A stretch of DNA of 64,000 nt, from positions 299,494-363,493 of the forward strand of contig LLEY01000058.1 of the NCBI GenBank assembly GCA_001414485.1, written 5' to 3'. Source of the stretch: Calycina herbarum. Its lineage: Eukaryota; Ascomycota; Leotiomycetes; Helotiales; Pezizellaceae. The position numbers and the translations under genes are program-made. Shown here one piece after another: positions 12,500-22,795 of this stretch. Below the pieces are notes generated by a model that was not told the origin of the DNA, did not search any database, and worked only from the letters and a program-made list of their open reading frames with translations. Each line of letters starts with the position of its first letter. Within the stretch, counting starts at the first letter, position 1.

Positions 12500-15400
12500 G
12501 ATCTACTTCTTAAAGAATATTATAATATATAATTAGTAATAGGATCTAAGCAACCTCTTTAAATAGAATACGAATTACTACTATCGACTAGTTCTTTAGA
12601 GACATTAGATTTATCTTCTAGTTTAAAAGGTAAAATAAGAAATAAAAACTCTAAAGTTAAAGAAACTTAGGCTTTTCTTAGAACTTTTAAATAAGGAAAT
12701 TAATAAGTATATATTAATAACTAGAAACTAGACTTCTAGAGTCCTTATATAATACAAGGGGTTAATCTAACTATCTTAATAATATATATAGTTATAAGTA
12801 ATAACCTTAAAACAATAACTCTAGTTAGCTTAATTACTAGATAGAAAACTATTAAAGGAAAGAAACTAGAACAAAAACGTTAACTAGTTAAAAAACCTAG
12901 CTACTCTAAAGTAGGGGATATATAAAGGATATATAATATTTCAGATAAGACTAGTACATAGATATAGCAAGTTCTAATAGGATTTATAAGACGAATTAAA
13001 ACCCCTTTTCTTAAGATACTACCTAAAGATGTTATATTAAAGGAATTCGAGTAATATATTATAGTTATATTAATTAGAAGTAATAAGTTAGTATTTAGAA
13101 AATATAACTTATAATAACTATTTAATATACTATTCTAGAAGAGAAGAGAACTCGATATAACTAGATAGGCTAAAACGGAACCGGAAGAATTATACTATCT
13201 ATTAATAAGAGAACTATAGTTTATAGAAACAGTTTAGGAAATAATAGTATAATAGATATAATATAAACCGAGTCTAACTTTAGACTAGTTATTATAAAAG
13301 CGATTTAAAAGAAAATTACTAGAACCTAATAGAATAGTAGAATATTATTAAATATATAAAGTAGTATTATTAGATAATAAAAGAGTAGTATTCTTTTCTT
13401 AGTCTCGAATTTAAACTATTAAAGAAAAGAATTTAAGAGACTATATATTTAAGGTTTATTATATAAAACTAGAGATAAGTATACTAGAAGCTACTTTAGA
13501 TTATCTATATATAAGAGAACTTTAGTCTATAGAAGCTATTTTAGAAACTAGTTATAAATAGATCTAATATAACTATAGATAAACACTAAAGCAATTTACT
13601 AGAGAAATTCCTAAAACTATAAGAATCGTAGAATATAAGTTAGTATATAAGGTAGTATACGCCGATAAGAAAAGAGTAAGATTCTTTCTATAGTATAAGA
13701 ATAAGAAGAGAAAGAACTATAATTAAGAAAATCGATCTTTTAAAGTCTAATATATTAAAGTAAAGTTAAACGCTACTTTAAGAGAAAGATAGTTAGTAAT
13801 AACTATAAAAATAAGAGGAAAAAAGTTATAAGTTATAATAGACTTAGGAGTAATAGGTAACTTTATCTCTCTAATAGTTTAGGAAAAGCTAAACGTTCTA
13901 ATTAAAGAGATAAGACTATACTAATTAAGAGTAGTCGATAAAATAGATATAGTATATTAAAATAGGATTATTAATTAGTAAACTATTCTAATAGAAATTA
14001 ATATTAAAGAATACTATTTAAACATATAATTTAATATTATTAAAATAAGAAGTAAGGAAGTAATACTTAGTATACTATAGATTTAAGAACATAATCTAGA
14101 AATTAACTAGAAGGCTAGAACGATAACCTTTAGTTAATACAAATACATAGGTTCGTATTTATAACTTTAAAACTAGAACGAGGTTAGTACCACCTCTTCT
14201 AAAGCACTAGAACACCTTACCTAGGGTCCTCTACAGGTTAGTAAGACAGCTGATAACGAAATACCTATATAGTACAGAGAATTTAAAGCTTTGTTTAAAA
14301 ACCTAGAAGACTTATAAGCCTTGCTAGAACATCGCTTATAGGATTATAAGATTAAATTAAAAGAGGGTTATTATCTCTTAAAGTAGAAGCTTCGGTTATA
14401 TAACTAGAAAAGCCTCTAGAGAATAGAAAGTTATATAAAAGAAGATATTAAGAAGGGATATATCAGAAGATCTAAGTTACTAATTACCTTAAATATACTT
14501 ATTATTAAGAAAAAAGATAATCTAGACAAAAGAGTATATATTAATTATTAAAAAGTAAATCACGCTATAGTTAAGGACGCTTATTCGTTACTACCTAGCT
14601 AATACTTATAAGATAAGTTAGGTAAAGTAGTATAATTTACGAAACTAGATTAATAAAACGTCTATAGACTTATATAAATAAAAGTTAGAGACGAATAGAA
14701 GACAGTATTTGCCTTACTATCAGGTCTTTATAAATACACAGTTATACTATTTAGACTATATAATATACTAGCTATATATTAGAGATAAAATAATAACATT
14801 TTAAAAGATCTTCTAAAAGTAATAGTAATTTATTACTTAGATAATATTCTAATCTTCTTAGAAAAAGAAGAAGAATATAAGAGATATATTAGAGAAGTTT
14901 TATAATAACTTATAAAAGTAAACTCTTAGTTAAAACTCTCGAAATACGAGTTTAGAGTAACTTAGACACTTTTTCTAAGATAAGTATTTAGCTTAGAGAA
15001 AATGGAAATAGATCTAACAAAGATCTAAGATATCTTAAACTAGAAATTACTAAAGAATATAAAAGATATATAATCCTTCCTTAGATTTATAAACTTTTAC
15101 TATCCGTTTATATAAGACTATATAAAGATTACTAAACCAATGTTAGTACTAGTTAAGAAGGCTATTAAGTTTATATAGAATAAATAGATAGAGAATACTT
15201 TTTAAAGAATTTGTTACAAAAATGCTTTTATTATACCTTAAACCTCTTAAATAGAGGAAGAGAAAGGATGTATTTATATATAAATTTATAATTCTAGAAT
15301 GTTCTAGATCACGTGTTACTGATTCTAAGCGATTCTAGTAACACTCCTCCTAAATCAGTATATACCTTGAATTAGTATATAGGGATAGATACTCTAGAGT

Positions 15401-18400
15401 AAAAAACCCTCCTTCTAAATTCTAGTAGACCTCTAACAGAAGAGGAAAACCATAGGTATATAAGTAAACTGTACGTCTTTTACCTGAGTATTTAGAGAGG
15501 TGGGATGTTCCTCTGGTTCTTATTTTATAAGGAGACCGACTCCTTTGGTTTTTGTTTTATAAGAAGACCGACTCCTTATGTATACAGGTGCTTTGATTAC
15601 GTAGGTTGCCTAGCTATTCTAGTCTTATCTAGATCTGCGGGAGAACATAGCATTTGCAGCCCCTTACTATATAGTCTGTAAGGACTTTGTATAGAACCTG
15701 TATTACTACTATATTATAAAAATGCTTTTATTATACCTTAAACCTCTTAAATAGAGGAAGAGAAAGGATGTATTTATATATAAATTTACAATTCTAGAAT
15801 GTTCTAGATCACGTGTTACTGATTCTAAGCGATTCCAGCAACACTCCCCCTGAATCAGTATATACCCTGAATCAGTATATAGGGATAGATACCCTAGAGT
15901 AAAAAACCCTCCTTCTAAATTCCAGTGGACCTCTAACAGAAGAGGAAAACCATAGGTATATAAGTAAACTGTACGTCTTTTACCCGAGTATTTAGAGAGG
16001 TGGGATGTTCCTCCGGTTCTTATTTTATAAGAAGACCGACTCCTTCGGTTTTTGTTTTATAAGGAGACCGACTCCTTATACGTACAGGTGCTTTGATTAC
16101 GTAGGTTGCCTAGCTATTCTAGTCTTATCTAGATCTGCGAGAGAACATAGCATTTGCAGCCCCTTACTATACAGTCTGTAAGGACTTTGTATAGAACCTA
16201 CATTACTACTATATTATAAAAATGCTTTTATTATGCCTTAAACCTCTTAAATAGAGGAAGAGAAAGGATGTATTTATATATAAATTTATAATTTTAGAAT
16301 GTTCTAGATCACGTGTTATTGATTCTAAGCGATTCTAGTAACACTCCCCTTGAATTAGTATACACCCTGAATTAGTATATAGGGATAGATACTCTAGAGT
16401 AAAAAACCCTCCTTCTAAATTCCAGTGGACCTCTAACAGAAGGGGAAAACCATAGGTATATAAGTAAACTGTACGTCTTTTACCCGAGTATTTAGAGAGG
16501 TAGGATGTTCCTCCGGTTCTTATTTTATAAGGAGACCGACTCCTTCGGTTTTTGTTTTATAAGGAGACCGACTCCTTATGTGTATAGGTGCTTTGATTAC
16601 GTAGGTTACCTAGTTATTCTAGTCTTATCTAGATCTGTGGGAGAACACAGCATTTGTAGCCCCTTACTATACAGTCTATAAGGACTTTGTATAGAACCTA
16701 TATTACTACTATGTTATAAAAATGCTTTTATTATACCTTAAACCTCTTAAATAGAGGAAGAGAAAGGATGTATTTATATATAAATTTACAATTCTAGAAT
16801 GTTCTAGATCACGTGTTACTGATTCTAAGCGATTCCAGCAACAGAATTAAAGCAAAGTTTATAGAAAAACCTATTCTATACGATTTCGATATAGACAAGC
16901 CTAGTATAATCGAAATAGACGTCTTAGACACAGTAGTAGGCGCGATTCACCTATAACTAAATAATAAAGGAAAACTTATACCTATTATATATTATTTAAA
17001 AATATTTAACTTAGTATAATAAAACTATAGTATCTTCGACAAGGAACTACTTACTATAGTATTAGCTTTAGAATACTAGAGAATTTATTTATAGTTAGTA
17101 AAATACCTAGTTATAGTTTTATCTAACTATAAGAACCTTAAAACGTTTATAATAACTAAGGAACTTACGATAAGACGATTAGCTAAATAGTTAGAAATAT
17201 TAGAAGGATTTAATATTATTATTTAGTATATAAAGAGAACGTTAAATACTTAGGCTAATACTCTTAGTTAGAAACCCAGATACGAGGGAAATAAGGAGTA
17301 TAAAAAGATTATAATCTTAAAAACTCTTAAAAATAGAGACTTAGTACCTACTATATATAAAATAATAGTAATAAACAATATCTAGATAAATAAAATTTAA
17401 AATATATATAAAGGTTATAACTAATATATAAAAGGGAAATTATAGGTTCCTAGCTTATATATAAAGGAGTTTATATAAGAATACTATACTATACCCGCTT
17501 ATAATTACTAAGGAATTCGCAGAACCTTCTAGAGAATAAGATAATACTACTATATTAATCGGTTATCTATAATAGTTAAGGAAGTAATAGTAGAATATAA
17601 TACCTATACTAGGAATAAGGCTTCCTACTATACTCCTTATAGACAGATAAACACTACTCTAATACTATAGATATCTTAGAAATTAATATCTATAGATTTT
17701 ATTATTAAATTACTAAAATCTAAAGACTTAATAATAAGAGTTAAATATAATATAATCCTAGTTATTATAAAACAACTTATGAAATATATAATTCTAATAG
17801 TATATATAAAGTTAAGTATAGCTAAGGAATTAGTATTCGTATTCCTTAGAGAAGTAGTCTTAAGATATAAACTACTTAAAGAAATACTCTTAGATAAAGA
17901 TAAGCTCTTTACCTTAAAATTTTAGATCGCTCTTATAAAATAATTAAGTGTAAAAAGAAAGCTTTCTATAACTTTCTACTCTTAAACAAATAGAAGAAAC
18001 GAATAGATAAATTAAGTAGTTAAAACATACCTTTATTATTATATAAACTACTAGTAAGACAACTAGGTAGAACTGCTGCCCTTAGTATAGTTCGCTTATA
18101 ATAGTTTAGTAACAGAAATAACACTTATCACGCTATTCTATACTAATTTTAGGTATAAATTAATAGTATATTAAGAACTACTATCTACGACTATTAATAA
18201 CCAACTTACTTATATTTACATCTCGAAAATTAAGAGTCTATATAAAGAACTTATAGAGGACCTATAATTTATAGTAGAAAGAAACACATACTATTATAAT
18301 AAACGACGTAGTTAGAAGCTAATACTAAAAAAGAGAGATAAAGTCTACTTAGTATAAAAGAATATTAATATAAAAAGACTAAGTAATAAATTAGATTATA

Positions 18401-18740
18401 AAAAACTTAGACTATTTAAAATTAAACAAGTTAAGAGACCTTTAAACTATAAATTAGTACTACTAAAAATAATAAACATCTACCTAGTATTCTATATATT
18501 CTTACTTAAACTAGTACTACCTAGAGCACTACTAGCTCTAATTATAGAAATTCAACTAGTAAACCTAAGCGCTAAGTACGAAGTTAAGAGGATTCTTAAC
18601 TATAAACTAGTTAGAGAACAGGTTAAGTACTTAATTAAATAGTTAGATTACTTATAATTAGAAAATATATAAGAACTAAAAAGCAACCTTAACTATTACT
18701 TAGGAAAACTTTAGGAGTTTTACTAATAAAACCTAGGGCT
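12500..18740 (+). pseudogene. Pol of Gypsy element A (PR-RT-RNaseH-IN-chromodomain), degraded and split
   Basis: Reading through stops gives the standard Gypsy order. An aspartic protease region lies near 13800-13900. RT includes a segment translating as VIYYLDNILIFL near 14830. The RFINFYYPFI connection lies near 15080. RNase H resumes after the 15212-16843 insertion (IIEIDVLDTVVGAIH near 16900, then FNxxxQYxxRxxNTQANxLSR). An integrase zinc-finger and core region runs at about 17450-18300. A C-terminal chromodomain-like stretch (AKYEVKRILNYKLVREQVKY) lies near 18570-18640. The chromodomain places it among chromoviruses. Confidence 0.82.
15212..16843. mobile_element. Tandem array of a miniature terminal-repeat (TRIM-like) element
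   Basis: A 1632-bp insertion made of four copies of a 132-bp terminal repeat (TGTTAC...CAACA) alternating with three copies of a 368-bp internal unit. Copies recur at exactly 500-bp intervals (AATGCTTTTATTAT at 15221, 15721, 16221, 16721). The whole array is flanked once by GAATT (15207-15211 and 16844-16848), so it behaves as one LTR-type insertion. Differences between copies are nearly all CA-to-TA or TG-to-TA, the RIP pattern. There is no coding capacity. No clear primer-binding site or polypurine tract was seen, so assignment to the TRIM class is structural. Confidence 0.8.
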
Positions 18741-19224
18741 ACTTAGAATTCGAGACCAGGGTTAGATAGAGATATATTATTAGAGAGTACTTATTTAATA
18801 AAAGAAGCTATTTCGAAGGTAGGAAACTAGGCAGAGAAGGATTTAAGAGGAGGACTCGAGGGAGGAGGACTTAGAGGAGTAATAGGAAATTATTTACATA
18901 TAAGGCTAAAGAAGAATCGATATACAGGTTTTCGAGGCCTAGGGACAGGAACGACGAGATAGCTAGGACTATTATAAGACCTTTTCAACTAGATATACTT
19001 AGAACAGCGAGAGGATTTAGAGAGCTCTAAGAGACATCGACGGGATTGTTTATAATAAAAAGAACAAGTCTTAGCTAGACGTTATATAGTTTCGATCTAT
19101 ATAGTAAGAGCTAAACGCTCTTTTCGTTTAGTATATAAGAAGGATATGTTTATATATAAGAGAAGGTCGATATCTTTCTAAAAGTATTTTAGGTTCGCAT
19201 TCTAGCGTAGGGACACGCTAGGCT

Positions 19225-19237
19225 AAGAAGGGGATAG
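19225..19237 (+). other. Polypurine tract of Gypsy element A
   Basis: AAGAAGGGGATAG lies directly before the 3' LTR start at 19238, the expected place for the plus-strand primer. Confidence 0.75.
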
Positions 19238-19698
19238 TATCACGAATTACATATTAGTATATAACGAAGTAAAGTCTAGGCGACGCTCTAATAGAACAAG
19301 TACTATTATAACCCTAGAGAGAAGAAAGGATTAGATATAGTAGGATATATAATTCTAAGATCTTATTACAGTTATATTACGTAACTCGGTTAGGAGCAGT
19401 TAGGTAATAGAGTCTAGTTTTAAGAAGCTCTAGAAATAGAGTCGGACTCTATCTTCGGGACTCCTACTAAGGAGGACTCTAATATAAACGAAGGTTCTAT
19501 ATAAGACTAGCACGTCTGCTATTAGATAGGAGCTTCGTACTTAACTTTAGTTATCAATCTTATTATCTTATTTAACATCTTTAATATAAGTAACGAGTTT
19601 ACTTCTAAGTAAACAACCTAGCACATCTGTACTTCTTACTTATATACTAACTTTCGAGACTTAGTTATCTTTGTTTAGTTCGTTTAAGTTTCGTTATA
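19238..19698 (+). repeat. 3' LTR of Gypsy element A
   Basis: A 461-bp copy of the 5' LTR, starting TATCACGAATTAC and ending TTTCGTTATA, followed by the duplicated ATCTA at 19699-19703. Confidence 0.92.
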
Positions 19699-20309
19699 AT
19701 CTATTATAAAACCAGTCTTATTAAAGTTATAGAAATCGTAGTCTTAGATTCTATATTTTACTTATATATTCTCTACTAGTTAAAACCACGTGCTAATTAG
19801 CTTAGGATCTTTATATAAGGCTCTTTAGAAATCGTAAACGTGATTAAAACACGTCTTTAGTTCTAGACGTCGTTATATAAATCGTTATACCTAGTTCTTT
19901 CTAATACGTTATCTTCTATATAACTTAAGTATATAATTTACTATATCTTCTATACTACCTAGCTAGGGCGTAAATCCTCTCGTATCTAGATTAAGTATAT
20001 TTTAAATAATTACCTTCTCTTCTATTATAGTTATTTTATAATTTACTAGCCAGCGTTTACTAAGAGTAGTTTAACCAGCTATTCTATTAGTAAGTGTAGA
20101 ATAAGAGACTTTATATAGCTTCGTAGCTTTACTACGGTTTATTCGTTTAGATAATCGAATAGCTTCGATAGCTAGGATAATTCGAGCTTCTTAGGTTTAA
20201 GATTCTATTAGATAGTTATTAAGAAAACGCGTATTAAAGTTAAAGGTAGTAGAGTAGAGAAAAAATTCACGAGGTTCTAATAATTACGAGGTTCTAGTAT
20301 ACTACGTTA

Positions 20310-20731
20310 ACTTAAATATAATATATATAATATCTATAAATCTATTTTTATTTTTATTTTTAAAAAAGACTTTAAAATATAGTTATATCTATTCTAACGC
20401 TACTCTTTTAAAATAAGAAATTATAAAGATAGATTATAAATTATAGTTATTTATAAACTTATCTAAGTTAAAGTTAAAGTAGATGTCTATTTAGAGAAGA
20501 AACGAGTTAAGTTCTATATACTTTCTATAGTAGATATCTAGTATCTTAATCTTAAGAGTCTCGAGAGCTTTAATCTTATATAGTTTAGGTATATCTAGTA
20601 TACTAGTATTATCGTCGTTACTAAGGGTTAGTTATATACTAGTAGATGTTCTTCTAATAGCACTACTAGAGGTTATTATAGTAGAGATTATAGAGACTAT
20701 AGTAACTAATCTTCTAAGTAGATACTTAAAG
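20310..20731 (-). pseudogene. Gag 5' part of Gypsy element D (right piece)
   Basis: The minus-strand gag start region aligns with 4310-4760 of element B and resumes the fragment that stops at 9407. Its junction with the pogo-type transposon is marked by TA at 20308-20309. Confidence 0.75.
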
Positions 20732-21205
20732 TATAACGAAACTTAAATAAACTAAACAAAGGTAACTAAGTCTCAGAGGTTAGTATAAGTAAGAAGTATA
20801 GATATACTAGGTCGTTTACTTAGAAGTAAACTTATTACTTATATTAAAAATATTAAAGTAAAGTAATAGAATTAATAACTAAGTTAAACACGAAGCTCTT
20901 ATCTAATAACAGACGTGCTAGTTATATATAGAACCTTCGTTCTTCTATTATTACTATCATCGCTCAAATCGCCTTCGTCGCTCGCGTCGCTCACGATCAA
21001 GGCGACGTAGGCGATGTAGGCGATCAACATCACGTGACGTCCAACATACTTCCAACAGTGAGATCCTAAGTTTCCCTAATCTCCCCAGATTAGGAATCTC
21101 CTCTTGTGTTACCTTCCCTTTTCCTTGATTCTGTGCCTTGTCCTGTCAGAGCGCCGTCTGGACTACTTATCACGTAAAGCGTGATTCGTGACGTGATTCT
21201 TGACA
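20732..21205 (-). repeat. 5' LTR of Gypsy element D, half RIP-mutated and half not
   Basis: The low end, TATAACGAAACTTAAAT, matches the LTRs of elements A and B up to about 20941. The far end (about 21120-21205, with GTCCTGTCAGAGCGCCGTC and the terminal GTGATTCTTGACA) matches the start of the same LTR in an un-mutated form. The centre (20942-21110) is diverged and GC-normal. The total of 474 bp fits a full LTR of this family. The identity of the central part is less certain. Confidence 0.6.
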
Positions 21206-22275
21206 GCAGCGCAAAAGAAGCCTGGAAAGACAAGTTGAAACATATAAGTACAGATATAGAATAGGAAATGAGTTTTATATACTAACCTTACTCCACGTAC
21301 AATGGAATTATTAGACCGTAGGTATTCGATCGATGTCCTTATATCTATTTATTAATTGTTTCAGAAATCCTCAAAACATTTATAAAACATTTATGAGAAT
21401 GGATTTTCCTGGTACTTGTACCGTTCCACCAGTGCTCGCTAGTGCTAAGGTTGTGGTTAAATAGCTCTAATGCAGCTAAATTGATTCAGCTGCTCATGGC
21501 TCTAAAACATTCCAAGCTGTCATGATTCCAGTCCCCTTCCACATGGCTTCTAGACGGTCAGCCAAGGCAAGGGCCCGGGTGCTTGTTCAGACCAAGCTTT
21601 CTTTAAATCCCGGCATAGGATCTATTTCAAGGGGCTTGAAGGACGACTGGGTGTGACGCCAATGAAACTGAAACCTTGTTGATAAACACCGTGCCACAAC
21701 AACCTTTTCTTCTTCAAATTGCACGAAGTATGTACTGTATTGTTACTTTCGATTTGAATCTGAGGAAGTACTATCAAGTTGAGGACTAGAGATTCGAGAA
21801 TTCCAAATAAATGGAGGACTAAGAAATCCTCGAACATCTCCGGTGCTAGAGACGCCACCCTCTCGCACCTGTAACTTCGACCAATTGCTGCCCTGGTTTC
21901 CAGGTTCTTCAGAGTGCGACGACAGTGTGGAGGGCATGTGCGATGATCTTCCAAGAGGGCTTTCCGATATCCGGACAGCCATACAAAAGCCCGATACCCC
22001 CCCCCACATATCTTGGCGTCGCAACTTATTTCCAAAACCTCCCGCTCGCCATCATCGTCAGAGACTTGTCAATTGACAATCCATCTCCCATCAATCCCAA
22101 TCCACATCTCCTCCATCTTTTCATCTCATCTTCGCCATCAATTCTTTCCTAGTATATCGTAAGTTTAGTTTACCATCAACATGCGCTTGTCGGCCATTCT
22201 ATCGCGCACCACCTGAACGATTCGCTAATCCTCATCTTCGTACAGTCAACAAAGTCCCATCCCATCACCTTCATC
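21206..22275. other. Intergenic region between transposon block and first gene
   Basis: Base composition is normal, with no RIP signature beyond about 21205. Several overlapping short reading frames on both strands lie at 21600-22150, none with a recognisable domain or splice-supported extension. The last 150 bp are CT- and CATC-rich, as is common in fungal 5' leaders, and probably belong to the transcript of the gene starting at 22276. Confidence 0.5.
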
Positions 22276-22795
22276 ATGGCAGCCCAAGGATACTACGGCG
22301 GTGGACCACCACAAGATCATCATCAACAAGGAGGTTATCCCCAACAACAGGGCTACCCACCACAAGGCTATCCCCAACAAGGAGGAGGTTACCCAAATGC
22401 CCCTCCACAGGTACGAAGAACCTTCTCAACACAATGGCTCGAAAACTAATCATTCCCTAGGCCTACGGTCAACAACCACAAGGAGGCTACTACCAACAAC
22501 CACCGCCGCAAGAAAATGGAGGAGTATGTCGCACATCCCACTTGTGTTGTACATAGCTAATTGTGGCATTTAGATGCAATATCAACAAACACCAGTAAAA
22601 GAGAAAGGCAGCAAGGGCGGAGCCTGTGGTGGTGGATGTCTCGGAGCTTGTCTTGCCATGTTGTGCTGTTGCTGTGTTTGCGAGGAGGGCTGCGAGGCTT
22701 GCGCTGATTGTGCTGGTAAGTTTTTCAATTTTTTCATCCCATGCGCGAAATTTACTAATTCCCCTTCCCCAGAATGCTGCGAGATGTGTTGTTAG
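22276..22795 (+). CDS. Small Gln/Gly/Tyr/Pro-rich CYSTM-type protein
   Basis: A predicted 120-aa protein from four exons: 22276-22410, 22461-22523, 22574-22715 and 22773-22795. The introns have GTACGA, GTATGT and GTAAGT donors and TAG/CAG acceptors, and the phases join in frame. The N-terminal two thirds is a low-complexity tail of repeated GYPQQ/GYPPQ units. The last 45 residues form a Gly- and Cys-rich segment (GGGCLGACLAMLCCCCVCEEGC, here split by a short hydrophobic core) ending ECCEMCC. This layout matches the CYSTM family of tail-anchored, stress-linked membrane proteins in fungi and plants. The cysteines may be palmitoylated; that is inference. It is divergent in layout from its neighbours and unlinked to the cluster. 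Confidence 0.85.

Larger units (their letters stand above)
10667..19698 (+). mobile_element. Gypsy-type chromovirus A with both LTRs and target duplication, RIP-degraded
   Basis: A complete plus-strand LTR retrotransposon by structure: 461-bp LTRs at both ends, a 5-bp target duplication ATCTA (10662-10666 and 19699-19703), a polypurine tract just before the 3' LTR, gag, then pol in the order protease, RT, RNase H, integrase, chromodomain. Two younger insertions sit inside it, at 11118-11349 and 15212-16843. Coding frames are broken by stops of the CAG-to-TAG, CAA-to-TAA and TGG-to-TAG kind, so it cannot encode working proteins. Confidence 0.92.
9410..20307 (-). mobile_element. Second Fot1/pogo-type DNA transposon, split by Gypsy element A
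   Basis: Long inverted repeats of about 60 bp lie at the two ends. The left end starts ACGTAGTATACTAGGACC at 9410 and the right end finishes at 20307. Both are flanked by TA (9408-9409, 20308-20309). Removing Gypsy element A and its 5-bp duplication leaves 1861 bp, close to the 1835 bp of the other copy. The transposase is on the minus strand. Its N-terminal half (helix-turn-helix, RIxxAIEAIRLSKRINRSKA-like) lies at about 19700-20250. Its C-terminal half, with NIITLYLPTFLSYLT and LDVRCFSILKR-like motifs, lies at about 9500-10660. All frames carry RIP stops. Confidence 0.82.

Noticed and set aside
15212..16843. Regular repeats considered as a CRISPR-like or satellite array
   Set aside because: The unit is 500 bp with terminal TGTTAC/CAACA repeats and a 5-bp target duplication, which fits an LTR-type miniature element in a fungus.
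21622..22035. 137-codon minus-strand open frame near the transposon boundary
   Set aside because: No domain or usual composition, several overlapping frames of equal size on both strands, and no splice-supported extension.
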